The translations under genes were made by a program, and so were the position numbers. A stretch of 31,563 nucleotides of DNA from Temnopleurus reevesii. Taxonomy: Eukaryota; Echinodermata; Echinoidea; Temnopleuroida; Temnopleuridae. The DNA lies in assembly GCA_036244855.1 (NCBI GenBank), contig BQKZ01003033.1, forward strand, positions 38,646 through 70,208, given 5' to 3'. Shown one piece after another: positions 20,291-28,705 of this stretch; the first letter of the stretch is position 1; each line of letters opens with the position of its first letter. The notes under the pieces are model-generated. The model saw only the letters and a program-made list of their open reading frames with translations, was not told the origin of the DNA and searched no databases.

Positions 20291-20470
20291 GGGGCCAGTT
20301 GCTAGAAATAGTATTAGCTATCCTCTTCATGCTAAGGCGTCTTAAGTTCTTGTGCCACCCTCTTAACATAGTCGTACCTACGCTAATGTCTATGTTACGA
20401 GGGTGGCACAAGAAATCAAGACGTCTTAGCAAGAAGAGGATAGCTAAGACTATTTCGAGCAATTGGCCCC
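20291..20470. repeat. Near-perfect 180-bp hairpin (MITE)
   Basis: GGGGCCAGTTGCTAGAAATA on the left pairs with the inverted TATTTCGAGCAATTGGCCCC on the right. Pairing continues inwards through AGCTATCCTCTT, AAGACGTCTT-like words, CTTGTGCCACCCTC and AACATAG, leaving a loop of about 18 bp. The symmetry makes both strands encode similar 60-90-codon frames, which are artefacts. Confidence 0.92.
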
Positions 20471-20828
20471 TGATTGATATAACCTGTGTATGATCTGTAT
20501 ACATGTAGCTTGAAAATAACATGAAAAAACATGAAAATTAATCTTCAAGATTTGTTATAATATTGATACTGAAGAACTCCTTTTTCCACGATGCAAACGA
20601 ATGGTGTAATTCGGACTCTTTCATTCTTTGTATAGGTATATGTAGAATAAAATTTAATAGGTATTCCACCTTGATTTTCACGCTTGAAAGTTCTCACGCT
20701 TTAAAAGAAATATGTAGGGAAATCGATAAACATCTTCCGTTTAAAAACAACTCACCTAATTCTGGACCTATGAAAGCAAGTGATATTGTAAACAAAATTG
20801 CTTGCTGTGAAAAGAGTGTGTATATCCT
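20471..20828. other. No firm gene; one 93-codon frame of unknown status
   Basis: A + strand frame at 20563-20844 is open for 93 codons but starts at a non-ATG codon, has no recognisable domain and runs into a family E MITE. Treated as probably non-coding. Confidence 0.45.
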
Positions 20829-20957
20829 GGTACTCGTAACATAAAAGAGATACAGTCAATTTTGCGATCAATCGCAAATTTTATTACTTGGTTTACCACA
20901 GACTTTGGATTGATATCAATCGTACGATCGATTGGAAAGCTTTGTGTTAAGGGGTCA
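20829..20957. repeat. MITE family E, copy 2
   Basis: Matches 10591-10710: CGTAACATAAAAG, GCGATCAATCGCAAATTTT, CAGACTTTGGATTGATATC, TACGATCGATTGGAAAGCTT, then TGTGTTAAGGGG. Confidence 0.75.
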
Positions 20958-21181
20958 TCGTGGCAATTTTGGGTATTCTGGTATTCAGGCCATTAGTTGC
21001 GTCCAAAGTCTTTACAGTTTTGAAATGTTATCGAATTCTTCAAACGAAGGAGAAAATGACCGAACATATTTTACCGCATTTTCGCATTTATTTGAATAAA
21101 TAAGTTTTCGTTTCCCCCGTGGAAATGTGTTGATTAACAATTGTAATAATAAGTTAGACTATTTCATTTCTGGTTGACTAT

Positions 21182-21359
21182 GGGGGTGTTGTTCAAAATC
21201 AACTGCAAATCAACTGCAACTTTGTTCATTTTATCGCGCATTTTCATTCGCGCACGGTACGCGCATTTAACTAGACACGCATAAAACAATGGTTTTGATT
21301 GGCGCGTTCCGATCAACTGCAACTTGCGATAAATCGCAACTTTTGAGCAACACCTCCTA
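21182..21359. repeat. MITE family A, copy 4 (complete)
   Basis: Left end GGGGGTGTTGTTCAAAATC, right end ATCGCAACTTTTGAGCAACA then CCTCC, an imperfect inverse. The interior has ACTGCAAATCAACTGCAACT, GCGCACGGTACGCGCAT and TTGATTGGCGCGTTCCGATC. About 178 bp; the reference copy for the family in this window. Confidence 0.88.
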
Positions 21360-21783
21360 TGCCTAATTTGAATTTTCCAATCCAAGATGATTAACTGACT
21401 ATGATTTTAACATTGAGAATTTGCAAATGCTATATTATCACAGCTTGTTATATATACTAGGGTGTGAAATTAAAAGAGAGACACATTAGTGAGAGGAAGT
21501 TAGGAAACAGAATCTATGTCATTATTCTAACATTTCAATCTTGAAGAAGAAAACATTTAAGACGTACATATTTTGTAGGAAAATGCACTTTCCAATATTT
21601 TCATCTAAATTGAGCTTGGCCAAAATTATAGCTGGAAACAAAAGAAAAGTCTTTTAAAAAAGATGTGCCCATCAATGCGCAAAAACTCACATGAGTATGT
21701 GATTATGAGTCTAAAAATCAATAATGAATTAAAATTATAGTTTGATTATATGTAAGAAAAATCATGTACACCATTTTTGCTTC
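21360..21783. other. No recognisable gene
   Basis: AT-rich sequence with no coding, RNA or repeat call. Confidence 0.5.
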
Positions 21784-21880
21784 CGGGGGCCTATGTGACC
21801 TTTGACCCTTTACAGTTTACTGCCTCCGAACAAACAAAGAGTCGCGTTGAATCGTGTTCAACATATGTGAAACGACCTAT
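21784..21880. repeat. Partial MITE family F
   Basis: GGGGGCCTATGTGACCTTTG, ACAGTTTACTGCCTC, GAACAAA and CGTTGAATCGTGTT match the complete family F copy at 30885-31012. The right terminus is diverged. Confidence 0.7.
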
Positions 21881-21899
21881 ACGGACAGAACAGGCAATT

Positions 21900-22073
21900 A
21901 TGTCGAGTAATGCTGTCGAAAGTGGGCAGCAGACTACTACTATGTACGACTATGTGGAGAGGTCTGCCTCTTTGAAGCGCATAGCCTCAAGTCACAAGCT
22001 GCCCCCCCCCTCCCCCGATAGCATGGGGACAGATGAACCGTACATCAGACTAGACTGGGGGCATAGCCGTTGA
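21900..22073 (+). other. Orphan reading frame resembling a tyrosine-bearing signalling tail
   Basis: After MITE F the frame continues from ATG 21900 to TGA 22071-22073 (57 codons). It has balanced composition, unlike the AT-rich flanks. It contains TTTMYDYVERS (YxxV), a basic stretch SLKRIASSHK, PPPSP and DEPYIRLDW (YxxL). These resemble SH2-docking and proline motifs of receptor tails, and it lies between two Ig receptors on the same strand. No signal peptide, Ig domain or transmembrane segment precedes it, and no good splice acceptor is visible. It may be a terminal exon, a relic of a third receptor, or chance. Confidence 0.25.
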
Positions 22074-22229
22074 ACTCAAACATAGGAAGGTACATTGTAG
22101 TAATGGTGTCTCCGATCACCTAATAGAGGTCTAGAATGGCATGGCCACAAATTCATCTCATGATGGGAGGGGGGGGGGGGGGGGGGGGGTGACATAATTT
22201 TTGCCTGGGGTCCAGGGTGGCAGGTAGGG

Positions 22230-22573
22230 ACAGGGGCACATTTCCCCCTTCGGGTACAACTTTCTAACCAAAGGGAAGAACGTTGTACCCTTCGGTTACA
22301 ATGTTTTGGGGTTTACCCGGTATTATATCGGACTGTAACCCTACGTGTACACATTTCGGTAACGTTTTACGAACCGGCCTATAACTCTGGGAGCCGCTGC
22401 TTGAACACGTAGAAACCCCGACATAGCGTCAAGTACAATAGCATACCACTTATAGTCATATTATTTCAATGATTATTTCAATTGAATTGCTACGACTGGT
22501 TCGTGTGACCACCTCTCGCTAGAAGGCCGGTTCGTAAAATCAGTGACGACTTGTACCCTAATTTTTTCTGTGT
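22230..22573. repeat. Degenerate family C remnant with nested 177-bp inverted repeat
   Basis: TTCGGGTACAACTT, GTTGTACCCTTCGG and CTTGTACCCTAATTTTTTCT resemble the interior and right end of the family C element at 25847. Inside lies an inverted pair, GTTTTACGAACCGGCC (22364-22379) and GGCCGGTTCGTAAAAT (22525-22540). A 21-G run at 22169-22189 lies just to the left. Confidence 0.5.
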
Positions 22574-23101
22574 CAATGGTTACCGAGGGATGTCACTAAT
22601 CAGCTCTCTAAACCGATTCATGTTGACCACAACAATATAGATAACCGAATAATTTTTCATCGAAACAATTTGTAGATGATGGTTCGGCACTCAAAATTCT
22701 ACTCTACTTATTATGATATCATTTATGTTGTTCTCTATGACAACTAAGTGGATTATATTAAGAAGACGTTCTATTAACCGTCTAGAAATGGGAAGGCCAA
22801 AAGAGCTGAGCATTTTTTTTTTAGTGTGAATTAAAACCATGGTGGTTGGCATTACAATTTGCATCACACGGTGATCTTCTGTTTCAGTTTCAGGACGGGG
22901 CTATTAAAAGATGACAGCGTTACTTTCCCTATTTTTTTTTCTTTGCCTTGCATGTATTTTCATTTGTTGTTTCTTCTTGATATCTAAGTGGATGTGCTAG
23001 CAACTGTCTGATTCACATTGCTTTTCAATCCTGGGTGGTTATTGTAAGTTATCTTGAACATTGGGCGGTTTCCTGAGTTGTTACTGACGTGAGGACTGGC
23101 T
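22574..23101. other. Receptor 2 upstream region
   Basis: No coding. Two acceptor-like sites are visible: TTCTGTTTCAGTTTCAG (about 22880-22896) and a T-rich tract ending TGATATCTAAG at 22988. TATTAAAAG at about 22906 is TATA-like. Either acceptor would allow a 5' UTR intron. None can be confirmed by eye. Confidence 0.3.
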
Positions 23102-24517
23102 ATGGCGCTCTCATCATTACCAATTACAGTCGTATCAGTGTTGTTGATACTGGCTTTTGTAGTCTTTGATACTGTCCAAGCTAAACCTAGACAAACTGCT
23201 GGACCCGACGACCTGCATGTCTTCAAGGACGGCAATGTCACTCTAACTTGCGTTGTGGAAGATGCAGCCAACTACACCGTCATTTGGCTAGCTGTTTCCG
23301 GGAATGGCGCAGGAAACACAGTAGGGTCGTGTTACAACTGTCCATTGGAGAGGACCTGCAGAGCACAGGACGATGACTTCCTAGTCTGGAGAGATGGCGA
23401 TTCCTACAAATTGAGCATCGTGAAGCCACAGGTTCCTTCAGCATCCCCTATTGGTCACTATGCGTGCGGTTACCTTGGATTAGCTCGATGTGAGTCTACC
23501 CCAACTGCAACTGGTAAAGTGCGCTTCGTACAATCGGCTCTTGTTAAGGTGTATGACTTCCCCACTTGTAGCAGTGCGTTGGACGTCCAGAATGGTTACC
23601 TAGACCTGACTTGCACGTGGACACCACGTTTCTTTGACCGTGATGAGGTCACAGTTCAGCTTACAGATGATGGCGCCGATGTCCGATCCGTTATAGAGCT
23701 TCCGAACGGTCTTGCTAAGCGCTATCGCATCAGTGGCAATCAGGAAGTGACAGAACTCACTAATAATATTGTATGCACTGTTGGCCTGATCGGAACCTCG
23801 ACGAAATCCTGCAAATTCCTTCCACCGATGCAGCAGGAAGTCTCTGTCCTCATCAATCCTCCGCATGCCATCATCCGAGCAGGCGTATCCCAAGAGTTCA
23901 GCTGTGACGTCCAATCCAATGCCACCCTGCAGCGAAGATGGGCCATCTTTCAGGGACACGAGGCTCCAGAGATGGTCGTCACTTCCTCCCGCACAGAGGA
24001 CGGGAACGTGACCTTCTCGTCAGACGCCCAGGAAACACTCACCCTGAAGGCCCGCACCGGAGACGCTCAACACTTCCTTGAGTGCAGTATCACGACCGTC
24101 GACGGCCGGAAGGTGTCCGCATATGCTATGGTGCAGACCCTTGAGGCGGAATACGCGCCAACTCTCAAACCAGCAACCCGTGCGGATCTACAACCGACCC
24201 CCTCCACCACCGCCACCTCCACATCCGAACCCGAGCCAACCTCGGCGGTCAGCCAGAACGTACCCATGACTGGACTCATCGTTTTCATCATCGTCCCCAT
24301 CGTCGTCATCATCATCTTCATCGTCGTCGGTTACGCCATCGTCTGGAATCGAAAGCACTCTCGCAGCTTCAAGCAACCAGCCCGTATGGTCGAAGTAAAC
24401 TACTCGAATATGGGATCTACTGACAATATAATTGTGGGCACTAGCAATGACACTGGTGGCCAAAACAACGAAATCCAACACAACTATGCTTGTCAGACAG
24501 ACACCACATTTTTGTAG
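23102..24517 (+). CDS. Single-exon three-Ig-domain receptor with short YSNM/PDZ-ligand tail (receptor 2)
   Basis: Predicted type I membrane receptor of 471 aa. Residues 1-27 form a signal peptide (likely cleavage after TVQA). Ig-like domain 1 (about 35-150) has Cys50, Trp62 and Cys122 in GHYACGY, plus extra Cys77, Cys80, Cys86 and Cys130. Domain 2 (about 152-240) has cysteines 156, 171, 225 and 237, with TCTW. Domain 3 (about 246-347) has Cys268, Trp280 and Cys328. A Thr/Pro/Ser stalk (350-385) precedes an uncharged Ile/Val-rich transmembrane helix (about 391-415) and the basic WNRKHSR. The tail of about 57 aa contains VNYSNM (Tyr434), which fits YxxM (PI3K SH2) and YxN (Grb2 SH2) as in the CD28 YMNM motif, and ends TTFL, a class I PDZ ligand. 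The ATG has G at -3 and +4; an in-frame TGA lies 9 bp upstream. Paralogous in layout to the gene at 12875. Family name and ligand unknown; a costimulatory-type role is inferred. Confidence 0.93.
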   Translation: MALSSLPITVVSVLLILAFVVFDTVQAKPRQTAGPDDLHVFKDGNVTLTCVVEDAANYTVIWLAVSGNGAGNTVGSCYNCPLERTCRAQDDDFLVWRDGDSYKLSIVKPQVPSASPIGHYACGYLGLARCESTPTATGKVRFVQSALVKVYDFPTCSSALDVQNGYLDLTCTWTPRFFDRDEVTVQLTDDGADVRSVIELPNGLAKRYRISGNQEVTELTNNIVCTVGLIGTSTKSCKFLPPMQQEVSVLINPPHAIIRAGVSQEFSCDVQSNATLQRRWAIFQGHEAPEMVVTSSRTEDGNVTFSSDAQETLTLKARTGDAQHFLECSITTVDGRKVSAYAMVQTLEAEYAPTLKPATRADLQPTPSTTATSTSEPEPTSAVSQNVPMTGLIVFIIVPIVVIIIFIVVGYAIVWNRKHSRSFKQPARMVEVNYSNMGSTDNIIVGTSNDTGGQNNEIQHNYACQTDTTFL

Positions 24518-25135
24518 ACTTAAATGCGACCCTTATGCCAATCTTCTGGAATAGTTTCGTCCATATGACGGTAACCAAAGGATACTGTTGCATAAAACTT
24601 TGCACTGGCAATGAAACGCGCACTTTTTATATTGAATTCACATGCAAAAAAAAAAACGATGCTGTGCATTAACTTTAGTCAATTCAATATGATAATTCGA
24701 AATTATCCTAAATTTACGGAGACTCCTGTCTCCTTCGTCAAGCTCTGATATACAAAATGCGCATTTTTAGGCAAGGTTGCTTAGAGCACTGACTTAGAAT
24801 GCGCATCCTTCACAGCGTGTATAATGCAATTCTTTATAATTATTCATTTGCCAATAGGTGAACTATAATCTGTTTGAATTCACATCCATTTACAACTTTG
24901 AATTGTTGCTATATACGTCGGGGCCTCTTTATTTTCATGCAACAATAAGCGATGTGTTCACTTCCTGAAAGCAATTTGTTTTCAGAGAAAATAAGGAAAC
25001 AACCTTTTTCTATCATTGCAAGATCCCACTGTAAAGAGAGCAAATAATTGATTTCAAAATAGCAAATATTCAGTAGAGAATGATAAATGTCATAAAAATA
25101 TATAGTAAGGGGGGGGGGGTAAGGAAAATTGAATG
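24518..25135. other. Receptor 2 downstream region, presumed 3' UTR start
   Basis: No canonical AATAAA or ATTAAA was found within about 600 bp of the stop. A small perfect hairpin, GGAGAC-TCCT-GTCTCC, lies at 24718-24733. The short frames here have no support. Confidence 0.5.
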
Positions 25136-25431
25136 AAAAGATTATGAAGCTTTGAGCTAAATCTGACAATCCGTTGGAATTTCTGTAAAAGTTTTTTTTT
25201 TAAGGTTCAAGGTTAAGTATTTTTGTTGCTTGTCTGATCAGCTCAGCCCCCTGGTATCAAAACATTGGGTGCACACATGTTCATCCCCCATCAGAAGACA
25301 GCGTTGAAGTTTAAAAAAAATCGTAGCTTTTGAACGGATGGTCGTATTTTCATTTGCTTAATTATACAGCTTACTCACCTGCTTTTTATACATTAACTGA
25401 GAGCACGATAAGGGGAGTTTGTTCCCTTTAG
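25136..25431. repeat. Degenerate copy of foldback family D
   Basis: The left portion has GAGCTAAATCTGACAATCCG and the right portion AGCTTTTGAACGGATGGTCG, then AACTGAGAGCACGATAA and GTTCCCTTTAGA. These match the arms of the element at 7822-8432 in the same arrangement. Both arms are decayed and the left terminus is missing. Confidence 0.7.
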
Positions 25432-25724
25432 ATTTTTTATCTAGTTAGTAGTTCGAAGCAGTATGCGGTAGTCTTTAGTTTTAAAAAGTGTGTATGTGTG
25501 TGTTGGGGACGAGGGGGTTCCATATCGTTGGCTGTTAAAATTCGCCATCGAGGACACGTACTTGTATGTGAACGAATATTAGCAATTTTGTCAGTAAAGG
25601 GGCGGTCACCATATCCACTTTGGTCCTTACGAGGAGACAAATTCATCAAGGGGGAGGGAGGGGCATTAAACTGTCACGAAACCATAAAACCTGAAGTTTC
25701 TAGGACATCGAAATGAAACTTTTT

Positions 25725-25800
25725 TTTCGCTGGTCTAGTTGATATGATATTGATCTGGATACCCACAGGTCACGGGTTCGAGCCCCACCTTGTTCTTCCT
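25725..25800 (+). repeat. tRNA-like SINE head fragment
   Basis: TGGTCTAGTTGATATG resembles an A box and CACGGGTTCGAGCCCC a B box, about 40 bp apart. T-arm pairing is imperfect and no matching acceptor stem is seen, so a functional tRNA is not called. Confidence 0.45.
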
Positions 25801-25846
25801 GTGATTTTAGTTTTCATAGCACCCGGGTGACTTTCGCACAACAGTA

Positions 25847-26687
25847 CACACTAAGAAATTAGGGTACAGTTAGAGTTCAAAGTCACGCGAAGTCACTAAG
25901 TTGAACCCCGGCATCCTCATTATACCCTATGAGGTTCAAAATTGTACGTTGTACCCGAAGGGTACAACGTCGAACCTCTCCGATTTGAAACTAGTGCAGA
26001 ATGCAGACCCCACTCTCTATACGTGATCGGAAATGAATGCTGATTTTGTTCTTATTTTATCTTTAGGAACTCTATTTCATACGTAATAGATTTAATTTAT
26101 TACTATGATTTTTTATTTCGTTCATCCTTAAAAGATTCGGAAGAAAAAAAAACATTAATACATCGATGTTTTGAATAAAGTTTATAAATAGCAGACTAGA
26201 AATGGAACACATCTTAACCAAAGGCGAGCGAGCGAGGTGACAGTGGCTGACCAATCAGGTGGCACTATTTCACGAACAAACAGGGTTGGTATTGAGGGTC
26301 AATATCGAGGGTCGATGTTGACTGAGGCGACGTGGCGTGCGGATGAAATCGGTTTGTTCGGGACAGTCTTTAAGATGGCGACCCTCTTTCTCTCTTCTTC
26401 TTCTGGCGTAAAATATTCGGAATTGGATGATACACGCCTGTAAACTAAATCCTTTCCTTTCCTTTTTTGCCAAACGCTAAAGATTTCATTTTGTACCCTA
26501 ATGGTACAATTTTGCATCCCTGGGGTACAAATGTGTTCCAATAGGGTACAAGCTTGTACCCTTGGTTGGAGTACAAACATTGCACCTCAAATTTAGGGTT
26601 CAAACTTGTACCCCATAGGGTTCACGCGGTGTTACATGGGATTGTACCCCTTGGGGTGCAGAGTTGTACCCTAATTTCTTAGTGTGT
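25847..26687. mobile_element. TA-flanked element family C, long copy (about 841 bp)
   Basis: The termini are perfect inverted repeats: CACACTAAGAAATTAGGGTA on the left and its inverse on the right, flanked by TA. Subterminal zones hold many GTACCC/GGGTAC palindromes, for example CGTTGTACCC-GAA-GGGTACAACG at 25947-25969. The middle (about 26000-26470) is unrelated GC-richer sequence with a CCAAT box and a good Kozak ATG. No transposase frame is present. Consistent with a non-autonomous Tc1/mariner-type element carrying foreign sequence. Confidence 0.85.
26251..26443 (+). other. Promoter/first-exon-like segment inside family C element
   Basis: CCAATCAG at 26251-26258 matches a CCAAT box. 124 bp downstream, TAAGATGGCG (ATG at 26375) has A at -3 and G at +4. 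The frame is only 22 codons (MATLFLSSSSG...), then TAA at 26441. GC content is above that of the flanks. It may be a captured host promoter and first exon, or coincidence. Confidence 0.2.
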
Positions 26688-26880
26688 AGCGTACGTATAT
26701 ACACACCCCTTTGTGGACCGTTTGAGGCAATATTCATGATATTCTAGCTTCTATTACCTCTCCCAGTGGATTTGATCACAAACCTTTGAAACCATTTTTG
26801 TAGAGTAATGCATATTATAAATTGGATATCAAATTATAACTAGAATATATCCCTTTCCTTAAAAAAAGGGGGGGGGGCAA

Positions 26881-27062
26881 TTATTAATTTTTGCCCCGTA
26901 ATCACTCACCATTTAGCGTCGTAAATATCGGTGTTTTTCAATTGCACAGTTTTATCTTAGTGATGCTTAGTGATTATTAATTGTTTGCCCCGTAATCACT
27001 CACAATTTAACGTCGTAAATATTGGTGTTTTTTCAATTGCACAGTTTTATCTTTGTGATGCT
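26881..27062. repeat. Recent tandem duplication, two units of about 88 bp (93-bp period)
   Basis: 26881-26967 and 26974-27062 are near-identical. Both contain TGCCCCGTAATCACTCAC, ACGTCGTAAATAT- or GCGTCGTAAATAT-like words, and AATTGCACAGTTTTATCTT. They differ by a few substitutions and small indels. Confidence 0.93.
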
Positions 27063-27786
27063 ATGTGTAAAGGGAGGAAATATTCATCCTTTATTGCCGA
27101 ACTAAAATTAGAAATCAAATCGAGTGGTAAAAAATTACAACATACCATTCACATTGATTAAATTATGTCCGACTTATGGTTAAATTTTGCATTTCCATTT
27201 AAATATTTGACATATTTTATGTGGACAGTATGTTGCGAAGTGCTGGATAAACTTTTTCCAAAATTTTGTGTCCAGTTATGAAATTCGGTGGCAATGTTCC
27301 TTCAAAATACAAGTCTTACTTGTATGTGAAATCAATTTTTAATAATATTTGATTGTCCATGCATGAAAGGAAAAATGTCACTTTTCAAAATGTCTTAATT
27401 CAACAGACAAGACAGGCAAATAGTTGAAAGACATCACTGCAACCTTTTGGAACTAAATACCAGTCAAATAAGAAAGTTTAAAGGTCATACATTACTGTTT
27501 TGTTAACATGTATCATCAGGCTTTGGAAAATAATAAACCCACATAATCATCAGATTGATGAGATTAAGCTGTCAAGTGTAGTGGGCTTGCATGACGGCAA
27601 AAACACTTGAAAATCGGAACTTCACTTCATTAAAAAATGAATCAACTGTTCAGAAGTTACTGTACTTTTTTCAACGTTCTCATATTTTGTGTTCCATTAA
27701 AGGCTTATCAGTATAAACAAGCAAATAAATTGGATAAATTTCATTTTGAATGTAAAATGTTCTAATAGTACTGAACGTGATTATGG
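27063..27786. other. No recognisable gene
   Basis: AT-rich intergenic DNA; no repeat, RNA or coding call supported. Confidence 0.55.
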
Positions 27787-27965
27787 TGATATAGTCTATT
27801 TCCGTAAAATTAAGTCGAACGCGAATTCAGTGCTCCTTTGTATATGCTTCTCAATTCGGAACCGCATTGTGATTGTTGTGTCTGCAAAGATCAATAAACG
27901 GCGTATGGACTTAATGTCCCAGCATGACCCACTTTATTTTACAGAAATCATGTATATCGTGTTAT
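27787..27965. repeat. MITE family H, copy 2
   Basis: Left GATATAGTCTATTTCCGTAA, right TTTATTTTACAGAAATCATG and TATATC, an imperfect inverse. Matches 6871-7040. Confidence 0.7.
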
Positions 27966-28705
27966 TGATACACTGAAATTAATTATGGTGTAATTTTCGT
28001 ACTGTTACCACTTCCTTAATTTGTTGAGGCATGTCTTGTGTTGTCCAGACATAGTTCAATTTGGCCAACACAAACATGCCGTAATTTCGAACTCACATTG
28101 CTCCAGTAAAAGGGTTATAAGTTTAGAGTTGCTGGTTAATTTGTCTTATTAAGAAATGATTTTTTAATTAATATGGGTAATAGAATATCATAGATATGGC
28201 CAGTTTGTCGGTGACACATTTATTGGGAAATTTTGTCTGTCAAACTCAATTAATTGGAAAACGTTAAAGCACAAGTAAAGTTTTGGTAAAAATAAATATT
28301 TTAATCTGCAAATTTTGTCTCCAAATCTAAATAAAATGAAATATAGTATCATGAACATGCTGCACAAAAGATTATGTGAAAAATGAATGAGTTTAGGAAA
28401 AGCTGTAACCTAAAATGTGCGAAATATTTCAGTGTCGTGTCCCACGACACTTACTCAATATTTCCTTTCTCGATAAAGGACAACTTCTCATGCACGGATT
28501 TGGATGGAAATTTCAGAATTTTATTGTTGTGTATACCTTTTTATCACTCTATTGTTAAATCTCGGAAATAATATTGCATATGCCCGATGACAAGCAAAAT
28601 ACTGTCATAACCAAGAGACGACGCTAAATATGATTTAACGGTCAAATTCAAATTTTCAAACAAAAGGAATCCATTTGTAAAAAATATGCTATGGTCTAAA
28701 AATGT
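27966..28705. other. No gene; two short hairpins
   Basis: One hairpin at 28028-28080 pairs GGCATGTCTTGTGTTG with CAACACAAACATGCC (one bulge). A second at 28431-28451 is AGTGTCGTG-TCC-CACGACACT, a perfect 9-bp stem. No coding signal. Confidence 0.5.

Noticed and set aside
20259..20522. Opposed 64- and 87-codon frames
   Set aside because: Created by a near-perfect palindrome.
22902..22912. TATA-like TATTAAAAG upstream of receptor 2
   Set aside because: A single AT-rich word in an AT-rich region; without transcript start data it cannot be called a promoter.
23600..24481. Several minus-strand frames opposite receptor 2
   Set aside because: Antisense shadows; the Asp/Gly-rich one comes from the repetitive transmembrane and stalk codons.
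25725..25800. Possible functional tRNA
   Set aside because: A and B boxes are present, but the T arm and acceptor stem do not pair properly; kept only as a SINE-head fragment.
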